This document shows, piece after piece, positions 1-6,378 of a stretch of DNA of 7,769 bases (positions are counted from its first letter, which is position 1; each line of letters opens with the position of its first letter). Origin of the DNA: Frankiales bacterium (lineage in GTDB: Bacteria > Actinomycetota > Actinomycetes > Mycobacteriales > SCTD01). The notes below the pieces were generated by a model, which did no database searches, was not told the DNA's origin, and saw only the letters and a list, made by a program, of their open reading frames with translations. The position numbers were made by a program, and so were the translations under genes. The DNA is taken from contig JAODNB010000065.1 in assembly GCA_025464795.1 (NCBI GenBank), forward strand, positions 1 through 7,769, read 5' to 3'.

Positions 1-94
1 CCAACACCGTGGTCGCGCCGACGTCACGCCGGACCGATCGGCCGAACGCCGCCAGCGCCCTGTTCGGGTGGGTCTGCCAGCGCCCGAAGAGCCT
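1..94. other. Left-edge flank downstream of era, no supported gene
   Basis: Ninety-four bases beyond the era stop. Frames are open to the edge on both strands, as expected in GC-rich DNA, but none shows a recognisable protein end or start. A 10-bp direct repeat GCCAGCGCCC occurs at 51-60 and 76-85. No U-tract terminator was seen. The usual recO neighbour cannot be confirmed here. Confidence 0.4.
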
Positions 95-991
95 CTAGAA
101 GCCCAGCTTCTTGAGCTGCTTGGGGTCACGCTGCCAGTCCTTGGCGACCGTCACCCGCAGGTCGAGGTAGACCGGTGTGCCCAGCAGCGTCTCCATCTGC
201 TTGCGGGCCGTGATGCCCACGTCACGCAGCCGGGTCCCGCCCTTGCCGAGGATGATCGCCTTCTGGGAGTCGCGCTCCACGTGGATGAGCGCGTAGACGT
301 CGAGCAGCGGCTTGTCGGCAGGTCGGTCCCCGCGGGGCATCATCTCCTCGATCGTGACGGCGATCGAGTGGGGCAGCTCGTCGCGCACGCCCTCCAGAGC
401 GGCCTCGCGGATGAACTCCGCGGCGAGCACCTGCTCCGGCTCGTCCGTCAGCTCACCGTCCGGGTAGAGCGCCGGACCCTCCGGCAGCCGGCCGACGAGC
501 AGGTCGGCGAGCAACCCGACCTGGAAGCCGTCGACCGCGCTCGTGGGGACCACATCTGCCCAGTCCGCCAGGGCCGAGACAGCGAGCAGCTGCTCCCCCA
601 CCCGGTCCCTGCTCACCAGATCGGTCTTGGTCACCACGGCGATGACCGGCGTCGACACCTGCGCGAGCTCAGCGGCGATGAACTTGTCCCCAGGACCGAT
701 CTTGTCGTCGGCCGTGACGCAGAAGCAGATCACGTCCACGCCGGCGTAGGTCTCCCGGACGAGGTCGTTGAGGCGCTGCCCGAGCAGGGTGCGCGGCTTG
801 TGCAGCCCCGGGGTGTCCACCACGACCAGCTGGGCGTCGGCGCGGTGCACGATCCCGCGGATGGCGTGACGGGTCGTCTGGGGCCGCGACGAGGTGATCG
901 CGATCTTCTGCCCGATGAGGGCGTTGGTGAGGGTCGACTTGCCCGCGTTGGGCCGGCCGACGAAGCAGGCGAAGCCCGAGCGGAAGGTCAT
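95..991 (-). CDS. era: GTPase Era (30S ribosome assembly)
   Basis: Era binds the 3' end of 16S rRNA and couples GTP hydrolysis to small-subunit maturation in the cytoplasm. The 298-residue protein has the usual length. Visible G motifs: G1 GRPNAGKS at 12-19, G2 region with PQTTRH at 37-42, G3 DTPG at 59-62, G4 TKTD at 121-124 (Thr in place of the usual Asn of NKxD, as I recall from other actinobacterial Era proteins) and G5 TSA at 150-152. A type-2 KH RNA-binding domain fills the C-terminal third, with its GKGG loop at 249-252. The N-terminus begins only 11 residues before the P-loop. An in-frame stop at 1013-1015 rules out a longer ATG-started form. No strong Shine-Dalgarno precedes the start. 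It is the last recognisable gene of the minus-strand train and follows a 77-bp spacer holding a hairpin. Identification is secure. Confidence 0.97.
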   Translation of the reverse strand: MTFRSGFACFVGRPNAGKSTLTNALIGQKIAITSSRPQTTRHAIRGIVHRADAQLVVVDTPGLHKPRTLLGQRLNDLVRETYAGVDVICFCVTADDKIGPGDKFIAAELAQVSTPVIAVVTKTDLVSRDRVGEQLLAVSALADWADVVPTSAVDGFQVGLLADLLVGRLPEGPALYPDGELTDEPEQVLAAEFIREAALEGVRDELPHSIAVTIEEMMPRGDRPADKPLLDVYALIHVERDSQKAIILGKGGTRLRDVGITARKQMETLLGTPVYLDLRVTVAKDWQRDPKQLKKLGF

Positions 992-1015
992 GCCCAGCAG
1001 TCTGTCAGGTGCTCA

Positions 1016-1070
1016 GACCTCTTCCCGTAGCACGTAGCGATGATCCGTCGCCACGCCGTACGGGAAGGTC
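1016..1070 (-). promoter_or_regulatory. Long imperfect RNA hairpin in the spacer before era
   Basis: The spacer between the deaminase-like gene and era can fold into one long stem. Outer arms: TTCCCGTA and TACGGGAA (plus coordinates 1022-1029 and 1059-1066) pair over 8 bp. They are extended by GACC/GGTC (1016-1019 and 1067-1070) across a 2-nt bulge. A 2x2 mismatch follows, then a 9-bp inner stem (1032-1040 with 1048-1056) closed by a 7-nt loop. Two inner pairs are G-U wobbles in minus-strand RNA but A-C mismatches in plus-strand RNA, so the fold fits the operon transcript better. The stem begins inside the upstream TGA stop and ends about 25 nt before the era ATG. No U-tract follows, so a classical terminator is not supported. 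It could be an attenuator, an RNase III site or an mRNA-stability element; function is inference. Confidence 0.6.
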
Positions 1071-1428
1071 AGCTGTGGCGGGTCTCGCGCAGCTCGCCGT
1101 CCGGTCCCGCCACCAGCAGCGGTGTGCCGACACCGAACTCCCGCAGCACGGCCAGGTCGGCATCGGACACGAGCGCCTCCGTGACCAGCGCAGCCGCCTC
1201 GAACTCCCGCGCCCCGCTGGAGGCAGCTGCGGCGAGGGCCGCCCGCAGGGCGGACGTCGTGAGGCCGGGGTCGGCGTTCTCCACCGTCGCTGCAGCGTAG
1301 GTACGACCGTCGGCGTCCCGGACAGCGGCTCCTTCGGCGACCCCGGTGTGCGGCACGTGCGCCCGCAGTCGGGCGCCACGGGCGAGGGTCACGATCTTGG
1401 CGTCTTCAGGATCCATCGATGGGTCCAC
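1069..1428 (-). CDS. Cytidine deaminase-fold protein lacking zinc ligands and catalytic Glu
   Basis: This 119-residue protein resembles small homotetrameric cytidine deaminases but is very probably inactive. Family landmarks remain: GAAVRD at 33-38, GRTYAAATVENA at 41-52 (the ENA substrate-loop motif) and VLREFG at 94-99. The active site is gone. Where an enzyme has LTxCAERNA this protein has LTTSALRAA (56-64), so the zinc Cys is Ser59 and the proton-shuttling Glu is Leu61. The PCxxC zinc pair aligns with V87-S88-D89-A90-D91, with no Cys. M. tuberculosis has an uncharacterised gene of similar size (Rv2365c) in the same position. The GTG start at 1426-1428 is preferred because AGGAAA lies 7 nt upstream; an ATG at 1414-1416 would be 19 nt from it. 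It starts 2 nt after the corC-like stop. A structural, nucleotide-binding or regulatory role is possible but unknown. Confidence 0.88.
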   Translation of the reverse strand: MDPSMDPEDAKIVTLARGARLRAHVPHTGVAEGAAVRDADGRTYAAATVENADPGLTTSALRAALAAAASSGAREFEAAALVTEALVSDADLAVLREFGVGTPLLVAGPDGELRETRHS

Positions 1429-1430
1429 TC

Positions 1431-2696
1431 TCAGCTTTCCTCTGCACGGCGGACCAGGACGGTCCCGATCTGGTTGCGGCGGCCCTTGGCGGACTCGGCG
1501 ACCAGGACCAGGCCCTGGACCTCGACGGTCGCCCCCGGGATGGGGACGCGGCCGAGCAGCGAGGCCATCAGGCCACCGACCGTCTCGACGTCGTCGTGGG
1601 GCAGCTCGACGTCGTACAGCTCCTCGAGGTCCTCGACGGGCAGCCTCGCGGTGATGCGGCAGCTGCCGTCGTTGAGGGTCTCGACTGCTGGGGCTTCTCG
1701 GTCGTACTCGTCGGTGATCTCCCCGACGACCTCCTCGACGATGTCCTCGAGGGTCACCAGACCTGCAGTGCCGCCGTACTCGTCCACGACGATCGCGATG
1801 TGACCCAGCTCGGTCTGCATCTCCCGGAGGAGCTCGTCGACCGGCTTGCTCTCGGGCACGAACACCGCCTTGCGCATGGCCTCCTCGACCTTGACGTTGG
1901 CCCCACCCTCAGAGCGCTCCTTCTTCACGAGGTCGCGGAGGTAGGCCACCCCGACGACGTCGTCGGTGTTCTCACCGACGACCGGGATGCGGCTGAATCC
2001 GCTGCGCAGCAGGAGGTTCAGCCCTTGCTTGACGGTCTTGCCCCTCTCGATGACGACGATGTCGGTGCGGGGCACCATCACCTCGCGCACGATCGTGTCG
2101 CCGAGCTCGAAGACCGACTCGATCATGTCGCGCTCGGACTGCTCGACGACGCCGCGCTGCTGCGCCCGCTCGACGAGGTCCCGCAGCTCGGCCTCGGAGG
2201 CGAACGGGCCCTCGCGGAACCCCTTGCCGGGCGTGAGGGCGTTCCCGATCAGGATCAGCAGCGACGGGAGCGGTCCGAAGACTCGTGTCAGCGCCGTCAC
2301 CGGGCCGGCGCTGAGCAGTGCGACCCTCTCGGACTGCTGACGGCCGATGGTGCGCGGCGCGACCCCGATGAAGACGTAGCTGACGACCGTCATCACAGCA
2401 ACGGCCGCGACCACGGACCAGGTGCTGTCCTCACGGTCGAGGGCGTACGAGGTCGCGATGCCCACGGCGGCGACCTCGCAGACCAGGCGCAGCAGGAGCA
2501 GCAGGTTGAGCGAGCGCGGGCCCTCGGCCAGGAGCTTCTGGAGCCGCTTCGCGCCGGAGCGCCCGTCCTGCACCAGCTCGTCGGCGGCGACCCGCGACAT
2601 CCGCGAGAGGGCCACCTCGGCACAGGCGAGGACGGCGGCGAGCAGCACGAACGCCACGGCCACGCCGATCACCAGCACGTGCGATGCAGGGCTCAC
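1431..2696 (-). CDS. CNNM/CorC-family membrane protein with paired CBS domains (annotated as hemolysin family)
   Basis: A 421-residue integral membrane protein of the DUF21-CBS-CorC type, often mislabelled hemolysin; some relatives transport magnesium or confer Mg/Co resistance. Domains in order: DUF21 membrane domain at about 1-155, with hydrophobic stretches near 6-29, 63-83, 95-113 and 138-152; linker helices to 200; first CBS domain from MVPRTD (207-212) to about 260; second CBS domain from about 273, ending in DEYGGTAGLVTLEDIVEEVV (305-324); CorC_HlyC C-terminal domain at about 340-415. The CBS pair probably binds an adenine nucleotide and gates the membrane part. The start is a GTG that shares GTGA with the ybeY stop, implying translational coupling; the GAGG before it is very close. 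It sits between ybeY and the deaminase-like gene, the usual actinobacterial position. Substrate not determinable from sequence. Confidence 0.93.
   Translation of the reverse strand: MSPASHVLVIGVAVAFVLLAAVLACAEVALSRMSRVAADELVQDGRSGAKRLQKLLAEGPRSLNLLLLLRLVCEVAAVGIATSYALDREDSTWSVVAAVAVMTVVSYVFIGVAPRTIGRQQSERVALLSAGPVTALTRVFGPLPSLLILIGNALTPGKGFREGPFASEAELRDLVERAQQRGVVEQSERDMIESVFELGDTIVREVMVPRTDIVVIERGKTVKQGLNLLLRSGFSRIPVVGENTDDVVGVAYLRDLVKKERSEGGANVKVEEAMRKAVFVPESKPVDELLREMQTELGHIAIVVDEYGGTAGLVTLEDIVEEVVGEITDEYDREAPAVETLNDGSCRITARLPVEDLEELYDVELPHDDVETVGGLMASLLGRVPIPGATVEVQGLVLVAESAKGRRNQIGTVLVRRAEES
1436..1441 (-). promoter_or_regulatory. Shine-Dalgarno AGGAAA deciding the GTG start of the deaminase-like gene
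   Basis: On the minus strand AGGAAA lies in the last codons of the corC-like gene, 7 nt before a GTG. This spacing is normal for that GTG but too long for the next in-frame ATG, so it settles the start. Confidence 0.6.
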
Positions 2697-3181
2697 CTGC
2701 CTCGGGACGCCTTCCAGGACTCGAGGAGCGTCCCCTGCAGGCCGAACATCTCAGCGTGCTCCTCGGGCTCCTCGTGGTCGAAGCCGAGCAGGTGCAGCAC
2801 CCCGTGCGCCGTGAGCAGCTCGAGCTCGTCCTCGAGGGCGTGGCCGGCCTCGCGAGCCTGCTCCTCGGCGACCGGCGGGCACAGCACGACGTCGCCGAGC
2901 ATCGCCGGGCCGTGCTCGTCGGGCTTGTCCTCATGGGCGTGCCCGGCGCCGCGCGAACCGCGCAGGTCGAGCTCGTCCATCGGGAAGGCCATGACATCGG
3001 TCGGCCCCGGGAGGTCCATCCAGCGGACGTGCAGCTCCGTCATGTGCTCGACGTCGACGAGCAGCAGCGACAGCTCGGCCAGCGGTGAGACCCCCATCGC
3101 ATCGAGCACGTGACGCGCGACCTTGACCAGCGCCTCCTCGTCGACGGTGTGGCTCGACTCGTTGGCGACCTCGATGCTCAC
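2693..3181 (-). CDS. ybeY: Endoribonuclease YbeY (16S rRNA maturation)
   Basis: YbeY is a zinc-dependent single-strand endoribonuclease acting in 16S rRNA 3'-end maturation and ribosome quality control in the cytoplasm. The 162-residue protein carries the signature AHGVLHLLGFDH at 125-136, giving zinc ligands His126, His130 and His136. The TDVMAFPMDE segment (61-70), preceded by conserved Arg53, is the other family hallmark, and LGDVVLCP (95-102) follows. Between these lies a His/Asp/Glu-rich stretch (about 75-93) that looks like extra sequence relative to compact homologues such as E. coli YbeY. Start is GTG (MSIEVANES matches the usual N-terminus), overlapping the stop of the hydrolase gene as GTGA; its own stop overlaps the corC-like start the same way. 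In E. coli YbeY has been linked to Era and ribosomal protein S11, which fits the shared operon. Identification is secure. Confidence 0.96.
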   Translation of the reverse strand: MSIEVANESSHTVDEEALVKVARHVLDAMGVSPLAELSLLLVDVEHMTELHVRWMDLPGPTDVMAFPMDELDLRGSRGAGHAHEDKPDEHGPAMLGDVVLCPPVAEEQAREAGHALEDELELLTAHGVLHLLGFDHEEPEEHAEMFGLQGTLLESWKASRGR

Positions 3182-4497
3182 GACTGCGCCATCTCGGTGA
3201 ACGTGAGCGGCTCCCGGGTGAAGGCGTAGTGGGCGAAGTGCAGCCGGACCACCTTCCCCTGGTCGTCCCGGAGCACCTTGAGGCGCTCCCCCCGCTCGCG
3301 GCCGGCCACGGCCAACCAGGCGTCCGTGCCGGTGGCGACGAACTTCGTGCGACGCGCCTCAGGGCCGCCGCGGACGGTCGCGGTCAGCTCCCCGCCGCGG
3401 AACTCGAACAGGACCTCCTGGCCCTCGGTCCACCAGACGCCGAGTAGCGGGACGAGGTCGACGGGCACCTCGGCGGGCACCCACATCGGCTTCGGTCGCG
3501 GGTCGGCGTCGAGGGCTGCGTTGAGCAGCTCCGAGGCGAGGCCCTCGGCGTCGGCGGCACGGCCGGTGTTGGTCAGCACGACCGCGCCGGCGTGCTCGAG
3601 GTCGGACCGGAAGGCATAGCAGCCTGCCAGGAAGCCGGGCATCGCACCGCCGTGGCCGTGGTGGATCCGCTCACCACGGCGCCACAGCATGAGCCCCCCG
3701 CCCCAGGCGAGGTTCCAGCCGTACGGGTCGTGGAAGACGAGCGGCGAACGCATCGCGTCCAGGGTGTCGGGGCTGAGGACCGCCGGGTCGGGATCGGCGA
3801 GGAAGGCTGCCCAGCGCGCGAGATCAGTCGCGGTCGACCAGATCTGGCCGGCGGCGGACGTCGAGCCGAGGTCGGTGTGCGGCTCCTCGCGGACGGCATC
3901 GGCGTACGGGTCGACGAGGTAGCCCTGCGCGTGCGGCGCGGTCGGCGCCAGCGAGGTGCGCGTCAGGCCGAGCGGGTCCAGCAGCCTGCTCTGCAGGGCC
4001 GCCTCCCACGTGCCTCCGGTCACCTTCGCGACGACCGCACCGAGCAGCGCATAGCCCAGGTTGCTGTAGTGGTGCGCGGTGCGCGGGGGGAGCACGGCTT
4101 CCGCCGCCTCGAGCTCCGCGTGCAGATCGGGCTGCGACAGCGTGATCCACTGGTCGCCGGCCTCGCGCTGGAGCCCGGACGTGTGGCTGAGCAACCGGCG
4201 CAGGGTCAGCCCACTGTGACGATTGGGGCCGAGGTGCGTGCCCAGGGTGTCGTCGAGGTCGAGCCTGCCCTCGTCCCGGAGCTGGTGGATCAGGACGGCC
4301 GTGAACGTCTTGCTGATGCTGCCGATCCGGTAGCCGACGTCGGGGGTCGCCTCGAGCTCGCCGACCTTCGCGGTGCCCACGGCGCTCGACCACACGAGCT
4401 CGCCCTCGCGGACGACGGCGGCACTGACGCTGGGGGCGCGCCAGGTCGCCTGAGCCTCGACCAGCTTGGCTTCGAGGGCGGCGTCGTAGGACGTCAC
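3178..4497 (-). CDS. Serine hydrolase of the beta-lactamase / S12 peptidase fold, no signal peptide
   Basis: A 439-residue penicillin-binding-protein-like serine hydrolase (class C beta-lactamase / D-Ala-D-Ala carboxypeptidase / esterase superfamily). The three active-site motifs are intact: SISK at 60-63 (nucleophile Ser60, base Lys63), YSN at 144-146 and HGHGG at 280-284 as the third box. LLSHTSGL (102-109) is also typical. Residues from about 340 to 439 form a separate C-terminal domain with alternating beta-type sequence, seen in many actinobacterial serine hydrolases. There is no signal peptide or membrane segment (it begins MTSYDAALEAK), so the enzyme is probably cytoplasmic; an esterase or peptidase is more likely than a periplasmic-type resistance enzyme. 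Substrate unknown. It overlaps phoH upstream and ybeY downstream by 4 bp each (GTGA). The start is GTG with only a weak G-rich ribosome site, suggesting coupling. This is an unexpected occupant between phoH and ybeY. Confidence 0.92.
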   Translation of the reverse strand: MTSYDAALEAKLVEAQATWRAPSVSAAVVREGELVWSSAVGTAKVGELEATPDVGYRIGSISKTFTAVLIHQLRDEGRLDLDDTLGTHLGPNRHSGLTLRRLLSHTSGLQREAGDQWITLSQPDLHAELEAAEAVLPPRTAHHYSNLGYALLGAVVAKVTGGTWEAALQSRLLDPLGLTRTSLAPTAPHAQGYLVDPYADAVREEPHTDLGSTSAAGQIWSTATDLARWAAFLADPDPAVLSPDTLDAMRSPLVFHDPYGWNLAWGGGLMLWRRGERIHHGHGGAMPGFLAGCYAFRSDLEHAGAVVLTNTGRAADAEGLASELLNAALDADPRPKPMWVPAEVPVDLVPLLGVWWTEGQEVLFEFRGGELTATVRGGPEARRTKFVATGTDAWLAVAGRERGERLKVLRDDQGKVVRLHFAHYAFTREPLTFTEMAQS

Positions 4498-5534
4498 CGG
4501 GCGCCCCGCTTGGGATCGTCGCGCCGCCCCGCGCCCCGCATCGGGTTGCGGGTCGCCTCGACCTCGGCGTCGTAGGTCGCGTAGGCGTCGACGATGCGGC
4601 CGACGAGCCGGTGGCGCACCACGTCGGTGCTGTCGAGGGTCGAGAAGTGGACGTCCTCGACGCCCTCCAGGATCTCCCGCGCGAGCCGCAACCCGCTCAC
4701 GGTCGCGCCCGGGAGGTCCACCTGGGTGACGTCACCGGTGACGACCATCTTGGAGCCGAAGCCGAGCCGGGTGAGGAACATCTTCATCTGCTCGGGCGTG
4801 GTGTTCTGCGCCTCGTCCAAGATGATGAAGGCGTCCGAGAGGGTGCGGCCTCGCATGTACGCCAGCGGTGCCACCTCGATGATCCCCGCAGCCATCATCT
4901 TGGGGATCGTCTCGGGGTCGAGCATCTCGTGCAGAGCGTCGTACAACGGCCGGAGGTAGGGGTCGATCTTGTCGTTGAGGGTGCCCGGCAGGAAGCCCAG
5001 CCGCTCGCCCGCCTCGACGGCCGGCCGGGTCAGCACGATGCGGTTGACCTGCTTGGCCTGGAGCGCCTGCACGGCTTTGGCCATCGCCAGGTAGGTCTTA
5101 CCGGTGCCGGCGGGGCCGATGCCGAACACGATCGTGTGCTCGTCGATGGCCTCGACGTACCGCTTCTGGTTGGCCGTCTTGGGACGGATCGTACGGCCGC
5201 GGTTGCTGACGATGTTGAGCGTCAGGACGTCCGCAGGCTTCGCGTAGGCCCCACCGCTGAGCATCGCCACGGTGCTCTCGACGGACTCGGGCGAGAGCGC
5301 GTGCCCGCGATTCAGGAGGTCCAGCAGCGCGTCGAACAGGCGGGTGGCAAGGGCGTTCTCGGCCGCGCTGCCGGTGATGGTGATCTCGTTGCCGCGGACG
5401 TGCACGTCGCTGACGAGGACCCGCTCGATGACCTGGAGCAGCTCATCGCGGCTGCCCAGCAGAGCGAGCATCGCCTGGGAATCGGGCACGACGATCTTGG
5501 TGGTGACGGGTTCGTGCTGCGGGCTCTCGGACAT
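4494..5534 (-). CDS. phoH: PhoH family ATPase (PhoH-like protein)
   Basis: A 346-residue cytoplasmic P-loop ATPase related to the N-terminal half of superfamily 1 helicases. PhoH-like proteins are linked to RNA metabolism, and the PhoH module of mycobacterial PhoH2 has RNA-unwinding activity. Residues about 10-100 form the small N-terminal KH-like region common in bacterial PhoH. Walker A is GPAGTGKT at 140-147, the TRPAVEAGERLGFLPG block is at 169-184, Walker B is FIILDEAQN at 236-244, and a sensor-like VVTGDVTQVDLPG block lies near 263-275. The basic C-terminal tail ends KRGAR. Start is ATG, 12 nt after the HIT stop; AGGG overlapping that stop gives a moderate ribosome site 10 nt away. The stop overlaps the hydrolase start. 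The phoH-ybeY pairing is widely conserved, here interrupted by the hydrolase. Exact cellular role is not settled for the family. Confidence 0.95.
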   Translation of the reverse strand: MSESPQHEPVTTKIVVPDSQAMLALLGSRDELLQVIERVLVSDVHVRGNEITITGSAAENALATRLFDALLDLLNRGHALSPESVESTVAMLSGGAYAKPADVLTLNIVSNRGRTIRPKTANQKRYVEAIDEHTIVFGIGPAGTGKTYLAMAKAVQALQAKQVNRIVLTRPAVEAGERLGFLPGTLNDKIDPYLRPLYDALHEMLDPETIPKMMAAGIIEVAPLAYMRGRTLSDAFIILDEAQNTTPEQMKMFLTRLGFGSKMVVTGDVTQVDLPGATVSGLRLAREILEGVEDVHFSTLDSTDVVRHRLVGRIVDAYATYDAEVEATRNPMRGAGRRDDPKRGAR

Positions 5535-5546
5535 CAGGCAACAACC

Positions 5547-5891
5547 CTAACCGGCGAGCGCACCCAGGTTCTTCCCGCCGAGGACGTGGACGTGCAGGTG
5601 GAAGACCGTCCGGCCACTGTCGTCGCCGGTGTTGGCGATGATGCGGTGCCCCCCGGTGAGGTTCTCCTGCTCGGCCACCTGGGCGGCTGCCCCGAACACC
5701 TCACCCAGGTAGGTGGGGTCGGCCGCGGCGAGCGCCGCGAGGTCCTCGTAGTGGTCCTTGGGGACGACCAGGACGTGCGTCGGAGCCCACGGGTTGATGT
5801 CGCGGAACGCGTAGGCGCGGTCGGTCTCCAGCACCTTCGTGGAGGGCACCCGACCGGCGACGATGGCGCAGAACAGGCAGTCAGTGCTCAT
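5547..5891 (-). CDS. HIT family (histidine triad, HinT-like) protein
   Basis: A 114-residue HinT-like protein; the family hydrolyses purine nucleoside phosphoramidates and acyl-AMP as dimers in the cytoplasm. The triad motif HLHVHVLGG lies at 98-106, with His98, His100 and catalytic His102. The upstream conserved elements FRDINPWAPTHVLVVPK (29-45) and NTGDDSGRTVFH (87-98) are present. A CxxC at Cys5-Cys8 could take part in zinc binding, as in some bacterial HIT proteins; this is inference. The length matches the family. Start ATG overlaps the end of the upstream membrane-protein gene by 11 bp, and an AAGG about 7 nt before it serves as ribosome site. phoH follows after 12 nt. HIT genes commonly lie near phoH in Actinobacteria. 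Assignment to the family is firm; the physiological substrate is unknown. Confidence 0.95.
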   Translation of the reverse strand: MSTDCLFCAIVAGRVPSTKVLETDRAYAFRDINPWAPTHVLVVPKDHYEDLAALAAADPTYLGEVFGAAAQVAEQENLTGGHRIIANTGDDSGRTVFHLHVHVLGGKNLGALAG

Positions 5892-6378
5892 GCTTGTGCC
5901 TTGTCAGGTAGAGGCCGGTCGCGCCGCCCGCCCCGAGCAGCAGGGCTCCCGACACGACGATGACGGCCAGCTTGACGAGCTTCGAGCTGGCGTCGTCCGT
6001 GGTGCTGGCAGCAGGTTTGGCGGGGACCACCTTCGTCACGACCGGCGTCGGGGTGAACGTGGGCTCCAGCGAGGGGAACTGCTGGGGAGCTGCTGTCGTG
6101 ACGACCGGAGCCCGCGTCACCAGCGGCCGCGGGCTGAAGGTCGAGACGGGGCGGTGCGTCCTCGAGGGAGCAAGGGTGGGCGTCGCGGTCCTGACGCGCG
6201 GCGGCGTCGGGCTCGGAGTGGGCTGCTGCGTCGGTGACGGCACGATCGTCGGCAGCAGGGTCGGTGCCGGTGCGGGCGTGGCCGAGGGGTCGGCGGCCGA
6301 AGCGGGTGTGAGGGCGAGCAGCGGCAGCACCACCAGCGCCGCCGCGGCGGCCAGGGAGCTGAGTCGGGCTCGGGACAT
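5881..6378 (-). CDS. Hypothetical secreted, membrane-anchored Pro/Thr-rich protein
   Basis: No family recognised. The 165-residue protein has a clear export signal: basic MSRAR start, a hydrophobic Ala/Leu core at 8-23 and a likely signal peptidase I site after ASA (26-28). Residues 30-130 are low-complexity Pro/Thr/Ser/Ala with many TP and SP pairs, resembling an extended, possibly O-mannosylated stalk. After a short acidic TDDASSK segment comes one membrane helix (about 137-158), then a six-residue cytoplasmic tail RHKHEH. Predicted topology: outside stalk tethered by a C-terminal helix, with no LPxTG sorting motif. The DNA encoding the tail also encodes the HIT start, an 11-bp overlap in another frame. 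The ATG start is supported by the signal peptide immediately following it. It is the first gene of the minus train and faces the sigma gene, so a shared control is possible. Function unknown. Confidence 0.85.
   Translation of the reverse strand: MSRARLSSLAAAAALVVLPLLALTPASAADPSATPAPAPTLLPTIVPSPTQQPTPSPTPPRVRTATPTLAPSRTHRPVSTFSPRPLVTRAPVVTTAAPQQFPSLEPTFTPTPVVTKVVPAKPAASTTDDASSKLVKLAVIVVSGALLLGAGGATGLYLTRHKHEH

Noticed and set aside
51..85. 10-bp direct repeat GCCAGCGCCC
   Set aside because: Two copies only, in GC-rich DNA at the window edge, with no further structure.
1..94. Possible end of a convergent plus-strand gene, or start of a minus-strand gene, at the left edge
   Set aside because: Both frames are open but too short to recognise. 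The TAG-on-both-strands arrangement comes from a CTAG at 95-98. No ribosome site supports the GTG near position 7.
97..111. Short perfect inverted repeat AGAAGC-CCA-GCTTCT at the end of era, considered as a terminator
   Set aside because: Six-bp stem lying in the last codons and stop of era with no U-tract after it; most simply explained by the KKLGF codons.
1419..3113. A 564-codon plus-strand open frame antisense to the corC-like gene and ybeY
   Set aside because: It is a GC-skew shadow: highly repetitive L/D/E/R/H composition, no domain, and it covers two genes with clear motifs on the other strand.
3178..4497. Reading the serine hydrolase as an antibiotic-resistance beta-lactamase
   Set aside because: No signal peptide, an extra C-terminal domain and a housekeeping operon context; many esterases and peptidases share these motifs.
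3592..4575. A 327-codon plus-strand open frame antisense to the serine hydrolase
   Set aside because: Arg/Gly/Val-rich shadow without domain features; the minus-strand hydrolase has all three catalytic boxes.
4611..5963. A 450-codon plus-strand open frame antisense to phoH and the HIT gene
   Set aside because: No recognisable motif and a composition typical of antisense frames in GC-rich DNA; phoH and HIT are unambiguous.
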